Origin: Clostridiaceae bacterium
GTDB taxonomy: Bacteria > Bacillota > Clostridia > Lachnospirales > Lachnospiraceae
Direction: 5' to 3'
NCBI GenBank assembly: GCA_902363735.1
Contig: CABJBA010000001.1
Coordinates: 372,001 to 436,000 of the forward strand
DNA length: 64,000 bases
Positions 34,795 through 43,818 of the stretch are shown in pieces; the stretch's first letter is position 1; each line of letters starts with the position of its first letter. The notes below the pieces were generated by a model. It saw only the letters and a program-made list of their open reading frames with translations, did not search any database and was not told the origin of the DNA. The position numbers and the translations under genes are program-made.

Positions 34795-35786
34795 ATATAT
34801 TTTGTCATCATCGTTTTGTACTGTTTGGAATTGCTCATACCGTCCGTAGGTTCAGGCTGGTATTCCAAAAACAGCACCTTATGAAAATTGCTTTGCAGAA
34901 TTGCCGCATAGTCACTTCTGACCGCCTCATGGGTAAATGGGCAGAGTATATAGGCATCTACGGTATCCAATCGTTTCAACAGCCGCACAGAGTTGGGCAG
35001 CTCATAGGTCTTTGTGCCGCACACGATAACCAGCAGACCCGCATCATACACCTTTTCATTTAGAACTGGCTGACAGCCCAAATCATGGATAATAAAATTC
35101 ACCGGTTCTGCCGGTGGCTTTGTTCCGTATTGGACTCCATCCATTCGCCAGCCCCCTCCCACCGGTTCCATTTCGTAGGCGGCCGCCATAGTGGTTAAGA
35201 TATTGCTTTCATTTTCCTCCACATAGCAGACAGAAGCCCCCACAGCCGCCAGCCATGCGCAAAGGCCGAGTGCTGTTGTAGTTGCTCCCATCCTCGGCTG
35301 TGAAGAAATCACGGTGACATGGATATTCTCGCAGTCAAAACGATAGGTTTTCCTGCCGCCTGTTTTTTTCGTACGTTCCTTGGCAGCATAACGCACCATG
35401 CCCTGTTCACTCAGACACTCCAAAATCTCACGCTGGATTTCCGCAATATCGGTGGAGCAGATAATATTGCCCACGCCGCTATCCAACAGGGAACGGAACA
35501 GAGGACTGTCCCCCGAAAGTCCCTCACAGATTACAGTAATACGGGGGGTATACATAGTCAGAAATTCTTCGATAGCCCCTGCAAATTCTTCATCATCATC
35601 TCCAAAGGCAATGCGATCCAGAACAACTTCTGTTACATGAGAAAAGTTTCGCATATCATAGACAATAAATTGCTTCAGAACAAAATTGCCCACCATTTTC
35701 TTGATAGGCATTTCGCTGTCAGCATTGTACCAGCCTGTAAAGTCCAGCAGATTGGTATGCTGTGTAGATGAAAGGTATAAAATCAC
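34782..35786 (-). CDS. TadZ/ParA-like ATPase of the ICE
   Basis: This 334-residue protein starts at GTG with AAAGGAGG upstream. The first 130 residues resemble a receiver-like domain (FIVYDMRNFSHVTEVVLDRIA, VICEGLSGDSPLF). Then comes a P-loop of deviant type (VISSQPRMGATTTALGLCAWLAA), and later IIHDLGCQPV, as in TadZ/CpaE and MinD-like ATPases. The canonical lysine pattern is degenerate, so nucleotide hydrolysis is uncertain. A second TadZ-like ATPase lies at 48754. Such proteins position pilus or transfer machinery at the membrane (family knowledge). Confidence 0.65.
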   Translation of the reverse strand: MILYLSSTQHTNLLDFTGWYNADSEMPIKKMVGNFVLKQFIVYDMRNFSHVTEVVLDRIAFGDDDEEFAGAIEEFLTMYTPRITVICEGLSGDSPLFRSLLDSGVGNIICSTDIAEIQREILECLSEQGMVRYAAKERTKKTGGRKTYRFDCENIHVTVISSQPRMGATTTALGLCAWLAAVGASVCYVEENESNILTTMAAAYEMEPVGGGWRMDGVQYGTKPPAEPVNFIIHDLGCQPVLNEKVYDAGLLVIVCGTKTYELPNSVRLLKRLDTVDAYILCPFTHEAVRSDYAAILQSNFHKVLFLEYQPEPTDGMSNSKQYKTMMTKYIAGA

Positions 35787-35800
35787 GTTTAGCCTCCTTT

Positions 35801-36625
35801 TCAGTTAGAAATCGCCCAAAATGGACCGCCTGCTGCTGCGCCTTTCCGAGCCTCATTTATTATCAGCGACAAATCCCACTCCTGATTGCTGCGCCGATGA
35901 CCGGCGGGGTCTGCCACAAGGATTTTCCCTTCGGCGGTCACTCCCCTTAAAACGATAAAATGTCCCCCTGTGGTAAAATGCCCCTTGCTCATAATGGCGA
36001 CCACCAGCTTGCCGCCGGAAAGTGCATCCACAATATCCTGTGCTGTCAAATCTCCCTCACAGGATAGTCCATAGCCCTCGGCCGCACCCGGTATCAGGCT
36101 GTGATAGGATCCGTTGCCCTCGCAGCGGTGTCCGTTCTCCACAGACCATCTTGACAGCTCAATCGGATCGTGAGCTTCTCCGGTCAATGTGGAAATCACA
36201 ATAGACATGGAGGTAGGGCCGCACCCAGCCTCGCCAATGGTACTGGATTGACCGTACATAACATTCGCCCAGCGTTCATCGAGTTGGTTGTAATAAACCA
36301 CCTCCATGCCGCCATCTGTGAACATCACACCTTCGTAGCTCTGACCGCTACCTTCGATATAGTCCTGCTCATAAATACCGAGCATTTGGTTATAGCCATA
36401 ATTGATTTGCAAATCCTCAATGGCGGCCAGTTCATCTCTCATTGCCCATTCTGCAAAAATGGATAAAGGACTGGTGAGGATATATAGAATTAAGGCAATC
36501 AGCAATAGCAATGCAATTGCTGGTCCTAAAATGATGATGAGCAGACGCTTTCGCGCCTGCTCATCAGTTGCGGCTTGTACCGCTATCTGTGCCAAAATCT
36601 TGGCGGTTAAAGGGTCTACTGCCAT
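35801..36625 (-). CDS. Membrane-anchored C39-like cysteine peptidase
   Basis: This 274-residue protein has an N-terminal membrane segment (LLIIILGPAIALLLLIALILYIL) and then an extracellular C39-like papain-fold domain. The catalytic cysteine is in EAGCGPTSMSIV near residue 135, and the histidine is in TTGGHFIVLRGV with the following aspartate in LVADPAG. In clostridial ICEs a secreted peptidase or lysozyme usually sits next to VirB4 and opens the cell wall for the secretion channel, but C39-like domains can also cleave peptides. It is next to the ATPase gene and divergent from the + strand orphan. Confidence 0.8.
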   Translation of the reverse strand: MAVDPLTAKILAQIAVQAATDEQARKRLLIIILGPAIALLLLIALILYILTSPLSIFAEWAMRDELAAIEDLQINYGYNQMLGIYEQDYIEGSGQSYEGVMFTDGGMEVVYYNQLDERWANVMYGQSSTIGEAGCGPTSMSIVISTLTGEAHDPIELSRWSVENGHRCEGNGSYHSLIPGAAEGYGLSCEGDLTAQDIVDALSGGKLVVAIMSKGHFTTGGHFIVLRGVTAEGKILVADPAGHRRSNQEWDLSLIINEARKGAAAGGPFWAISN

Positions 36626-36718
36626 AAAATAATCCTTTCTTTCCCTGTTTTTAATCTTCTTAGTGAAATACTTTACTTCGTCTGCTAAAATAATATAAAA
36701 GGTAGGTGACTAAAAATC

Positions 36719-37657
36719 ATGCATAATTTAGAAAACATTTTGGAGTTGACATATGCCCCCTTAACGATATTTGAGTTTGATAATTCACGAAATGATTCCT
36801 ATATTTACGATTGCTTGACTTCAACCAGTTTGTATGTAATTGCTAAAAGGACTTTACCAATAATGAAACTCAAAGATGGGGCTTCAAACGGATTTCATCT
36901 TGAAATTAGCATGGAAAATTGCGACTCACAAGTTGAAATAATAATGACCCAAAAAGATAATCCTAATCTATTTGGTACAGGATTATCCGGAATCAAAAGA
37001 CACTCGAACCTAAGTGATACCAGCGATGAATATTTTCATGCATTAACACTTATAGGCGAAAACAATCGCTTTATTATGCACGCTAATTTTGATCGATTAA
37101 TTCACTTAGCCAGCAACGGTGCCATTGGAATAAAAACAAAGGGCGATTTCACACAACTTCTATCATATGAGGTCTTGTATGTTGGTAAATGTACGGATGA
37201 GCATATCTTCAATCGTTTCAAAACACATCACGCACTACTTGACATCCTCATTAATGAAAAGATTGTTCCAAGTGGTTATGATAAAGTAAATGACTTGCTT
37301 ATCCTTCCTTTTTGCATTCAAAGTGATGTAATATCTGTTATCAATGGAGATACTTCTGAACAGCAATTTATAGAAGCCTTCTCTGGAAATTTTGCATTTA
37401 ACTGTAAGAATATTGCCTTGGATTGTGAAAAAGCATTGATAAAAGCCATGTCTCCTAAGTACAATAAGACTAAATTTAAGCAATACCCTAAATCCCAAGA
37501 TGGCCTTTACAATAAGGGTTTGCAATTTATCACATATAAAATTGGTGAGAATTTGATTCTAAAATATGAAAACGAAAACTGTATAATTGGGGATGTTACT
37601 GGCTTGTCTCCTACGTCAATTAATATTTTAGGGGATTATGACTTCTTTATTGAATAA
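36719..37657 (+). CDS. Orphan protein with GIY-YIG-like motifs (AT-rich cargo)
   Basis: This 312-residue protein lies on the opposite strand to the conjugation genes and is visibly AT-richer. I do not recognise the family with confidence. Residues 150-200 (YEVLYVGKCTDEHIFNRFKTHHALLDIL) look like a divergent GIY-YIG nuclease core: a YVGK strand, an arginine-containing helix and a histidine. They are followed by CEKALIKAMSPKYNKTKF, like the catalytic-glutamate helix (E..LI..F.P.YN) of that fold. The N-terminus is beta-rich (LEISMENCDSQVEIIMTQ). A standalone recent insertion in an ICE is consistent with a defence or anti-competitor function (inference). Confidence 0.7.
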   Translation: MHNLENILELTYAPLTIFEFDNSRNDSYIYDCLTSTSLYVIAKRTLPIMKLKDGASNGFHLEISMENCDSQVEIIMTQKDNPNLFGTGLSGIKRHSNLSDTSDEYFHALTLIGENNRFIMHANFDRLIHLASNGAIGIKTKGDFTQLLSYEVLYVGKCTDEHIFNRFKTHHALLDILINEKIVPSGYDKVNDLLILPFCIQSDVISVINGDTSEQQFIEAFSGNFAFNCKNIALDCEKALIKAMSPKYNKTKFKQYPKSQDGLYNKGLQFITYKIGENLILKYENENCIIGDVTGLSPTSINILGDYDFFIE

Positions 37658-37684
37658 GTAGAGAGGGAATTCCCCTCTACTTAT
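37654..37684. terminator. Shared terminator of the convergent orphan and VirB4 genes
   Basis: ATAAGTAGAG pairs with CTCTACTTAT around an inner GGG/CCC. The stem spans both stop codons, giving a bidirectional terminator between the convergent genes. Confidence 0.7.
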
Positions 37685-39519
37685 CTTCCACCCGCCTTAC
37701 CCATATACATCATCTTGTAATCCGGAATCTCAAAGTTGATGTGCAGGCGTTTCGCTCCCACCATAAATAGAGCGTGTCCACGCTTCCGAGCCAATAACAG
37801 CTCCTGTTCGGCTTCGGTGAGGTCGTAGAGATTGGCCGTTTCCTTTAGGTTGGGACCGTCTGTTCCCATCAAGAGTTTATAACACGGAATGTCAAGGAGA
37901 GCCTGCCCATACTGCTTGATGCTTTCAGAGAGGAAGTCAATCACACTGTGGGAGATGATTCCAAGCGCAGCCTCATATTTTCTCGCGCGTTTCATGGCAT
38001 TTCTCAGATAAACGAGAGATTGCGGTACTTTTTGGTCAATCATCAAATAAGCCTCGTCACAAATCAAAAGCACTCGTTCCTCCCGGTTCCGACTCATCTG
38101 CTCCCAGCAGTAGGTCAGGAGATTAAAATACTGTGTTCGCTTAACATTATCGCTGGTTCCTTGCAGTGCATTTGTATCCAGACAAACGAATTGGCTTTCG
38201 CTCGTAATGGTGGTGTGACCATTCCAAATGAAGCTGTCGGAACCTTCGGCAATGTCATAGAGCAGCAGGGAGAGATCGGCATAAGCCTGTCTGTCCTGTT
38301 CGGTATCCGCTTTTTCCTTTACCAGCTTATAGAGGTCGGAAAAGATGGGAAAGCCCTCTGGAGAAAGTGCCGCCACATCAGTGTCCCATGTGATATTGAA
38401 GTTCCGATACAACTCCACAAGGCTCTTTTTTAGGACGGCCTTTTGCATATCGGTCAGTGACGGAATATAAAGGCTGAAGAAGATTTCAAGGTTTTTCATG
38501 TGCAGGGCAAGGTCATTCATGCCGTAGCCTTCATCACGGTACAGCCTGTCAGCTTCCTTTTCCTGCTCATCATCACGGGGAGATGGACGGACCTGGAGAG
38601 GATTAAAACGGCCACCGGCGCCGCCCACAGCGTTGACCCAATCGCCGCCGTAGCCGAGATTATAACAGAGGTCTTTGTATTCACTTTCCGGGTCGATTAC
38701 AATGATTTTAGTTCCCTTCATGTACTCGGACATGATAATATGCTTGATAGCGGTGCTTTTTCCTACTCCGGAATTACCCATAATGACAAAGTTGCTGTTT
38801 GTCCTATCGCTGCCGCGCCGCCAAATGTCCACAATAACAAGGCTGCCGCTGGAGTCCAGTGCAAGGTAGTAACCCTCTCCATCATTAAAACCGGAGCTGG
38901 CAAAAGGAAAGCCGCCCACAAAGGTGGACAGCGGCACAATTTTTTGCAGGATGCTTTCAATCTTCCCATTGGTGGGAAAAGACGGGGAAAGGTGCTGAAA
39001 GCACTCCTTTTGCAGATTGGGGATGACCCGCATTTTGCATTTGAGAACGCTGATGATACTCTCCGCACGGCGGCATACCTTTTTGAAATTACGCTCGTCC
39101 TTAGAAATCGGCATGACGGATACACTCATCAGCCCCACGGTTTCCCCCTCACGGTCAATCTGCATGATGATTTTTTCGCCGTCCTCGGCAGCCTTTTCCG
39201 CACGCTGGCGCGATAAGGGGTCTTTGGCTCCTTCCGCAAGTCCTCTCTGCTGTACCACGCTTCGGGAAATGGCGTTGATGAGAGTGGCATTGTCCACCGG
39301 CTTAAATCCAATGGACACGATGGTTGAGGGGATATTGGTTATTTTAGAAAGCCACTCCGTTTCCACCTTTTGCGGATAACGGATCAGGCCGTAAATCTTA
39401 CCGAGGTTTTCCCCCACGGAAAGGCTGTTCTTGGTAAATTCCAGCCCCACAGGGGTAATCACATTGAGCAGGGCTGAATTTACAATATCACGTTCCTGTA
39501 CTGCTTGTTTTTTAAGCAT
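37681..39519 (-). CDS. virB4: VirB4-type conjugation ATPase
   Basis: This 612-residue ATPase has a Walker A motif GNSGVGKST at about residues 248-256 and a Walker B motif LLICDEAYLM near 470. The N-terminal domain (VITPVGLEFTKNSLSVGENL, LIRYPQKVETEWLSKIT) is typical of TrsE/VirB4. YKLLMGTDGPNLKE and FEIPDYKMMYM lie at the C-terminal end. It energises the secretion channel at the inner membrane. It overlaps the end of the upstream gene by 8 nt and has GGAGGATATTT before the ATG. The length is at the short end for VirB4, but all ATPase motifs are present. Confidence 0.9.
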   Translation of the reverse strand: MLKKQAVQERDIVNSALLNVITPVGLEFTKNSLSVGENLGKIYGLIRYPQKVETEWLSKITNIPSTIVSIGFKPVDNATLINAISRSVVQQRGLAEGAKDPLSRQRAEKAAEDGEKIIMQIDREGETVGLMSVSVMPISKDERNFKKVCRRAESIISVLKCKMRVIPNLQKECFQHLSPSFPTNGKIESILQKIVPLSTFVGGFPFASSGFNDGEGYYLALDSSGSLVIVDIWRRGSDRTNSNFVIMGNSGVGKSTAIKHIIMSEYMKGTKIIVIDPESEYKDLCYNLGYGGDWVNAVGGAGGRFNPLQVRPSPRDDEQEKEADRLYRDEGYGMNDLALHMKNLEIFFSLYIPSLTDMQKAVLKKSLVELYRNFNITWDTDVAALSPEGFPIFSDLYKLVKEKADTEQDRQAYADLSLLLYDIAEGSDSFIWNGHTTITSESQFVCLDTNALQGTSDNVKRTQYFNLLTYCWEQMSRNREERVLLICDEAYLMIDQKVPQSLVYLRNAMKRARKYEAALGIISHSVIDFLSESIKQYGQALLDIPCYKLLMGTDGPNLKETANLYDLTEAEQELLLARKRGHALFMVGAKRLHINFEIPDYKMMYMGKAGGR

Positions 39520-40207
39520 AAATATCCTCCTTTAGCGTGGGGATGCTGGCCTCAAAGTCCGTATCCTCTAAATGGGTATAGGAGGGGTTGTTGACAAGGT
39601 TCAAAAGCCGCACGATCTCCTTTTCCGTCAGTATGTCGCAGCCGACTCCATTGGTGGTAAACTTCTCCGCCAGCAGGGATGCACGTTTGAGCAAATCCTT
39701 TTCCACGCCGTCCTCATAGCGATCCCAAACAGAAATATAAAACTGGCGTTCTACGATTTCGCCGGACAGGGCAAAGCTGCTCATCTGCAAAATCTCCTGC
39801 TGCAAAAGCTCTTTTCGCTTATCATCGGCGGTCTTTAACATCCCCTGCATATCGGAAATCAAGGGGGAAATATCTACAGGGCGGCTTACCGCCATAAATT
39901 TGAACGGGTACTGAATGTCCGATAGCTCGGCGGTGATCTGCTTGATTAGATTGTTTTTTTCGGCTTTGCTATATAAATCAATGCTGATTGCATGGACACG
40001 CAGATATATCAACACTAAGCCGTCCTTGGTATATAGGTATTTGTCCTTTACATCCCGCACGTTGATAAACTGTTGTGCGGTCTGAATGGCGATTGCTGTT
40101 TCGTCTGACACCGGCCGTTTCTTCGCCGTTTTCAAGAACAAAAGCAAAAGACCGCCACCCACAAGGGTGACGGTCAGCATAATAATCGGGAATAAAAGTC
40201 CCTCCAT
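39512..40207 (-). CDS. Membrane protein resembling a VirB4/TraC N-terminal domain
   Basis: This 231-residue protein has one N-terminal membrane segment (LFPIIMLTVTLVGGGLLLLFL). The domain that follows, KDKYLYTKDGLVLIYLRVHAI .. LIKQITAELSDIQYPFKFMAVSRPVDI, resembles the N-terminal part of VirB4/TraC ATPases. No Walker motif is present. It overlaps VirB4 by 8 nt, so the two are probably partners, as if an N-terminal domain had been split off or duplicated. Function as a channel component is inferred. Confidence 0.65.
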   Translation of the reverse strand: MEGLLFPIIMLTVTLVGGGLLLLFLKTAKKRPVSDETAIAIQTAQQFINVRDVKDKYLYTKDGLVLIYLRVHAISIDLYSKAEKNNLIKQITAELSDIQYPFKFMAVSRPVDISPLISDMQGMLKTADDKRKELLQQEILQMSSFALSGEIVERQFYISVWDRYEDGVEKDLLKRASLLAEKFTTNGVGCDILTEKEIVRLLNLVNNPSYTHLEDTDFEASIPTLKEDIYA

Positions 40208-40843
40208 TTATCGTTCCTCCATTTCTTCCTCGTCCGGCTCTGCCTGACGGTCTATCAACTCACGGTAACGGCGGCGATCTTCCTCTGCCTGCGGTGAGTC
40301 CAGATATTCCTCAAAGCGCATATAGCCACGGGCAGACTCCAGCTTATCCGCAAGGCCGGTGCTGTTCTCATAAATAGTAAGCAGCCTGCCAAAATCCTTT
40401 ATATTCCGTTCCTCGGCATGGGCAAGTAGCTTTTTAACATTGTCAATCCCTACATCAAGATCAATGGTGAAACTGCCCATGGTGCGATACCATGGGCAGT
40501 TGGGGTTATAGGTCATCTGAAAATCGTTGCGGTCAAGGTCGATGATAAACCGCATTTCAAAATTGCTCCGATTCTGAAAATCCTTCAGGCATACTTTCAT
40601 TTCCGGTAAAGAAATCGCCTGAAAAAACATATCTGAATCCTGCAAACGCTCCGGCTGATACTTGCCATCATAGTCCAGATGCTCAAAGATATGTGCAATG
40701 GACTGTGGCTGCGATAGCTGCTCCTGTAACTGTTTTGCCTGTGTCAGACGTAGCAGGGGCGATAAAGCATTTGCCCCGTGATGGGCGGTAAAATAATGGA
40801 TTTCGCCTTGTTCGTGTAAGAGAAAAATAGCTCGGTTTCCCAT
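40208..40843 (-). CDS. Conserved ICE protein of unknown function (cytoplasmic)
   Basis: The protein has 211 residues from the ATG at 40843; a GTG at 40855 overlapping the upstream stop is an alternative. No membrane segment is visible. It is mostly alpha-helical and acidic at the end (AEPDEEEMEER). Segments such as FFQAISLPEMKVCLKDF, FTIDLDVGIDNVKKLLAHAEERN and LDSPQAEEDRRRY do not match any family I recognise. It is embedded between the secreted Trp-rich protein and the VirB4 pair with no gap, so a role in the same machinery is likely. Confidence 0.6.
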   Translation of the reverse strand: MGNRAIFLLHEQGEIHYFTAHHGANALSPLLRLTQAKQLQEQLSQPQSIAHIFEHLDYDGKYQPERLQDSDMFFQAISLPEMKVCLKDFQNRSNFEMRFIIDLDRNDFQMTYNPNCPWYRTMGSFTIDLDVGIDNVKKLLAHAEERNIKDFGRLLTIYENSTGLADKLESARGYMRFEEYLDSPQAEEDRRRYRELIDRQAEPDEEEMEER

Positions 40844-40851
40844 AGTCCACC

Positions 40852-42528
40852 TCACTTTATAGGGCGAATGTGCCAGTCGCTGAAAAGTGAATCCCGGATG
40901 GTCAGATCGTCCGTCAGGTTAATTTGCAGCATTCCGGCCGGTGTCCATGCGTCTAAACACTCGGTATAGGTCGTATATCGTCCGTCAGGGAACCAAACCG
41001 GCGAAAAGTGGCAGGGGCGGCCATAGGTGCTGTACTTGTTCTTCTGAAATTCAAAGGTGCTAGAATACCCGGTATTCAGCCGTTTCAGCAGCCGCCAATA
41101 AGTCGTGTAATTAAATTCAGGGAAGTACGCCACCACATTCTGCGCACCGGTGATATGGCTGCCGGGTGCGGAGGAACGGACCTGTGCCGACACGTTGGCA
41201 TTCAGTCCATATCCGCTTTTCATTGTCTTGCCGGAAGCCGTAGGCGATTTTGCGTCCGGCTTGGTCTGCATCTCTGCGGTCAGGTTGGCCGAATAAGAGA
41301 GCCAGGCGTATGCCCACCACCCCTCATCTTCCCACCAACCATCCTCATCCTCGCCGCCGCTGTGCCAAACCCAATATTCATGCCACCAGCAGTCCCACTC
41401 TCCCCATGTGAGAGAGGTCACATTCGGCTTGCTGGGCTTGGATGGGATAGAAAATCCATCATTGCGGTCATTGGCCTGCGGATCGGGCGGAGGGTTCTTA
41501 TCGAGGTCTACAATCTGTGCCACAATCTCGCTGCTGCTCACAGAACAGTTGCTGGAAACGGTAATGGTGATATATCCCGGCTCCTTTGAGGTACGCCATT
41601 TTACCCACGCAAGCTGTGAACCGCCGTCAGGGATATAGATACTATTGTGGGAATAGGTTCTGCCGTTGATGGCGAACCTTGCATATGCGGGATTATCCGG
41701 TGTTTTTTGTGAGCCGGTCGAAAGTGTAACAGCCGTTACCACCTCGGTATCACAGCGGTAAATCACATTGCTTTCCTTTGGTGGCTCAGGGTCAGGCTCG
41801 GAAAAGCGTATAATACCCAGCCCCAAGTTTGCAATAATGGTTTCATCATTCTGCGCCTGTGTGGTAGACCCACCCCATGCAGGGAAGCCCAAATCCGGGG
41901 TTTCAAGGAACATGGACAGCGGCAGATTTTTGTGAGATAGGGATACCATCTTGCTCCGCAGGCCGTTTCCCACCTGTTTGTTGTAAAGAGCCGCTTCGGT
42001 TGCAGTCATGGCAAACATAACGCTGTTGTACTTAAAATACGCTATCGGCTCCAAAAGAATTTTGTACTCTCCGCCGATCAGGGTGTCATAGTCAAAGCCT
42101 GCGGCATTCGCTATGTCCCGAATGGTTCCTTCACGACAAAAATAGTTTCGGATGGCTGTAATGTTGCTGGAGCCATTTGAGCTGATAATGCGGGGCATGG
42201 CGTTTGTGGGCTTTATTGAATAGTAATTCCCGTTGTGCGGAGCAAGTCCACTGCTACGATATGCGATTTTATTTACGCTGCCAAAGTGGATAACAATATC
42301 GCCATTTTCCCCATTAGCAAAGTCTATCGGTGTAGATACAGGTGTATTATCGCTGTCACGGACTATGGTGATGCGTACACCGTCACGCCCCGGCGTCCAT
42401 GAGTTTTGCCCGGTTCCCTGTCCCATGCCGCCACCGCCGCCGTCAATGTTTGGGTCAGCGGCAAAAGCGGGAACGGACAAAGAAAAAAGCATTGCCACTA
42501 AAAGCAATGCACAAATCAATCGTTTCAA
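40852..42528 (-). CDS. Secreted tryptophan-rich ICE protein
   Basis: This 558-residue protein starts at TTG (GGAGGTGG 3 nt before it), with a clean signal peptide (LICALLLVAMLFSLSVPAFA). A glycine-rich start (NIDGGGGGMGQG), beta-rich repeats (VIYRCDTEVVTAVTLSTGSQKT, YITITVSSNCSV) and a striking tryptophan cluster near residue 390-425 (WGEWDCWWHEYWVWHSGG, WWEDEGWWAYAWL) follow. It is probably extracellular, since no sorting motif or anchor is visible. It lies between Tad-type pilus genes and VirB4-like genes. The role could be a tip or adhesive component (inference). Confidence 0.65.
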   Translation of the reverse strand: MKRLICALLLVAMLFSLSVPAFAADPNIDGGGGGMGQGTGQNSWTPGRDGVRITIVRDSDNTPVSTPIDFANGENGDIVIHFGSVNKIAYRSSGLAPHNGNYYSIKPTNAMPRIISSNGSSNITAIRNYFCREGTIRDIANAAGFDYDTLIGGEYKILLEPIAYFKYNSVMFAMTATEAALYNKQVGNGLRSKMVSLSHKNLPLSMFLETPDLGFPAWGGSTTQAQNDETIIANLGLGIIRFSEPDPEPPKESNVIYRCDTEVVTAVTLSTGSQKTPDNPAYARFAINGRTYSHNSIYIPDGGSQLAWVKWRTSKEPGYITITVSSNCSVSSSEIVAQIVDLDKNPPPDPQANDRNDGFSIPSKPSKPNVTSLTWGEWDCWWHEYWVWHSGGEDEDGWWEDEGWWAYAWLSYSANLTAEMQTKPDAKSPTASGKTMKSGYGLNANVSAQVRSSAPGSHITGAQNVVAYFPEFNYTTYWRLLKRLNTGYSSTFEFQKNKYSTYGRPCHFSPVWFPDGRYTTYTECLDAWTPAGMLQINLTDDLTIRDSLFSDWHIRPIK

Positions 42529-42549
42529 ATTTCCACCTCCTACAAGTAA

Positions 42550-42583
42550 AAAGGGATACAGCCGTCAATCGCTGTATCCCTTT
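42550..42583 (-). terminator. Terminator/attenuator after the DUF6550-like gene
   Basis: AAAGGGATACAGC and GCTGTATCCCTTT make a perfect 13-bp stem with an 8-nt loop, followed on the minus strand by TTTTTACTTG. It lies between the DUF6550-like stop and the TTG start of the Trp-rich protein, and would reduce expression of downstream transfer genes. Confidence 0.8.
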
Positions 42584-42600
42584 GGATAGGTTATTCTGTT

Positions 42601-43137
42601 TTACATATCGCCAACCGGTTCACCGGTTCCGGCATTAGGGGCTGTCCCTTGAGAATTTTCACCCTCGTATTCAACCCAGCCAAACCCCGGCACATAAACT
42701 GCACCATCCGAACGCTTTTCTCCGCCCTGCGGCTGCTCCTGCTTTGGTTCCGTCTTGGGTGCAGGGTTTTTCCCCGGCTCGGCCAGAGGGGGACTGGAGG
42801 GAGGAACGGCCTCTGACGGTGACTTTGGTTTCCCATCAGACGGCTTGCTTACCTGTCCCTGCGGTTCAGTGCTGGCAGGCGGCGCAGACTGTTCCGGTGT
42901 TTCTGACGGCGTGACCTCAGATGTGTTGCCGTCCTGCTTGACCTCCGGCGTTGTTTCCGGCTTAATTTCCGGCACAAAAACCTCAACCTCGGCAGGGGGC
43001 GTACTCCCCACAGGGGTTTCCGGCGGCTGACCGCCCATATTGCTGATATAATAGAAAAGTCCTCCTGCAAGGCAGACTGCCACAAGGGACAATGCGGTGA
43101 TAACCGCTTTTTTCTTGGCTGTATAATTCTTTTTCAT
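42601..43137 (-). CDS. DUF6550-like membrane-anchored proline-rich protein
   Basis: This 178-residue protein has an N-terminal membrane segment (AVITALSLVAVCLAGGLFYYI) followed by a long Pro/Ser/Thr/Glu-rich stalk (ETTPEVKQDGNTSEVTPSE, PPASTEPQGQVSKPSDGKP) and a short conserved end, VYVPGFGWVEYEGENSQG. That ending is the hallmark of a small ICE family (DUF6550-like). It probably spans the wall with the conserved motif outside. It is followed by a strong attenuator. Its function is unknown. Confidence 0.65.
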   Translation of the reverse strand: MKKNYTAKKKAVITALSLVAVCLAGGLFYYISNMGGQPPETPVGSTPPAEVEVFVPEIKPETTPEVKQDGNTSEVTPSETPEQSAPPASTEPQGQVSKPSDGKPKSPSEAVPPSSPPLAEPGKNPAPKTEPKQEQPQGGEKRSDGAVYVPGFGWVEYEGENSQGTAPNAGTGEPVGDM

Positions 43138-43267
43138 ATGATGGCCTCACTTTCATATTGTTATGAATGGTTCAGCCCTATTTACCCATATCGCTGTTTT
43201 TACCCAACTTCATTATATCCTGAATCTTCCTTCGCGTCCAGACATTTCAGCGGGCAGCAATCGTCTT

Positions 43268-43804
43268 TTAGAATTTGGGCATATAGGCTGACCGTGTACG
43301 CAATTCCATCTGTAACGGCGGAAGATTGCCCCAACCGAAGGACAGAGGGATTTCAATGGTAATGTGGGCGTCGGCTTCCAGATTGTTGTCGGCGTTCCCC
43401 GGCGTCAGGGGTGCGTTGGACAATTCCACGGAAAGCCCCGACAGGCGGTATTCGTAACTCTCCGCCTGCCGTTTGATGTGGTAGCCGTCCTGCTCATCCG
43501 TGCCAAGCAGATTGTTAAGGCGGTAATACACATCATCATAGTCAAGGTTCTCCTGCCAGCTATCGCCGGACAGGATATAACCGCCGGAATACCCCTCACG
43601 CAGTCCGTTGTAGGCTTCGTCATAATTGGTGGTAACTACGGTGATAACCGCCTGCTGGAGTCCGTCACGGACACCCTGCACGATGATACCCAGCCTGAAA
43701 AACTCCGATATGACACAGATTAGAAGCAGCAGCCCTAAAATCAGGGCAACCGTCAGGGGCGTTGAACCGCCATTTTTATCTTTTATGATTTTTCGTAGTC
43801 GCAT
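43268..43804 (-). CDS. TadE-like pseudopilin
   Basis: This 178-residue protein begins MRLRKIIKDKNGGSTPLTVALILGL, a positively charged leader and then a hydrophobic helix (ALILGLLLLICVISEFFRLGIIV), typical of TadE/TadF pseudopilins. The rest is an extracellular globular part (RLNNLLGTDEQDGYHIKRQAE .. SLSFGWGNLP-like). It has an AAAGGGGGAGG SD and lies next to the DUF4320-like gene, the two TadB/TadC genes and the TadA ATPase. It would be processed by the prepilin peptidase at 50500 and act as a minor pilin. Confidence 0.75.
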   Translation of the reverse strand: MRLRKIIKDKNGGSTPLTVALILGLLLLICVISEFFRLGIIVQGVRDGLQQAVITVVTTNYDEAYNGLREGYSGGYILSGDSWQENLDYDDVYYRLNNLLGTDEQDGYHIKRQAESYEYRLSGLSVELSNAPLTPGNADNNLEADAHITIEIPLSFGWGNLPPLQMELRTRSAYMPKF

Positions 43805-43818
43805 AAGTTCCTCCCCCT

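Noticed and set aside
34782..35786. Calling this ATPase a plasmid-partition ParA
   Set aside because: The P-loop is degenerate and no ParB partner or centromere-like repeats are seen; TadZ-like is the better match.
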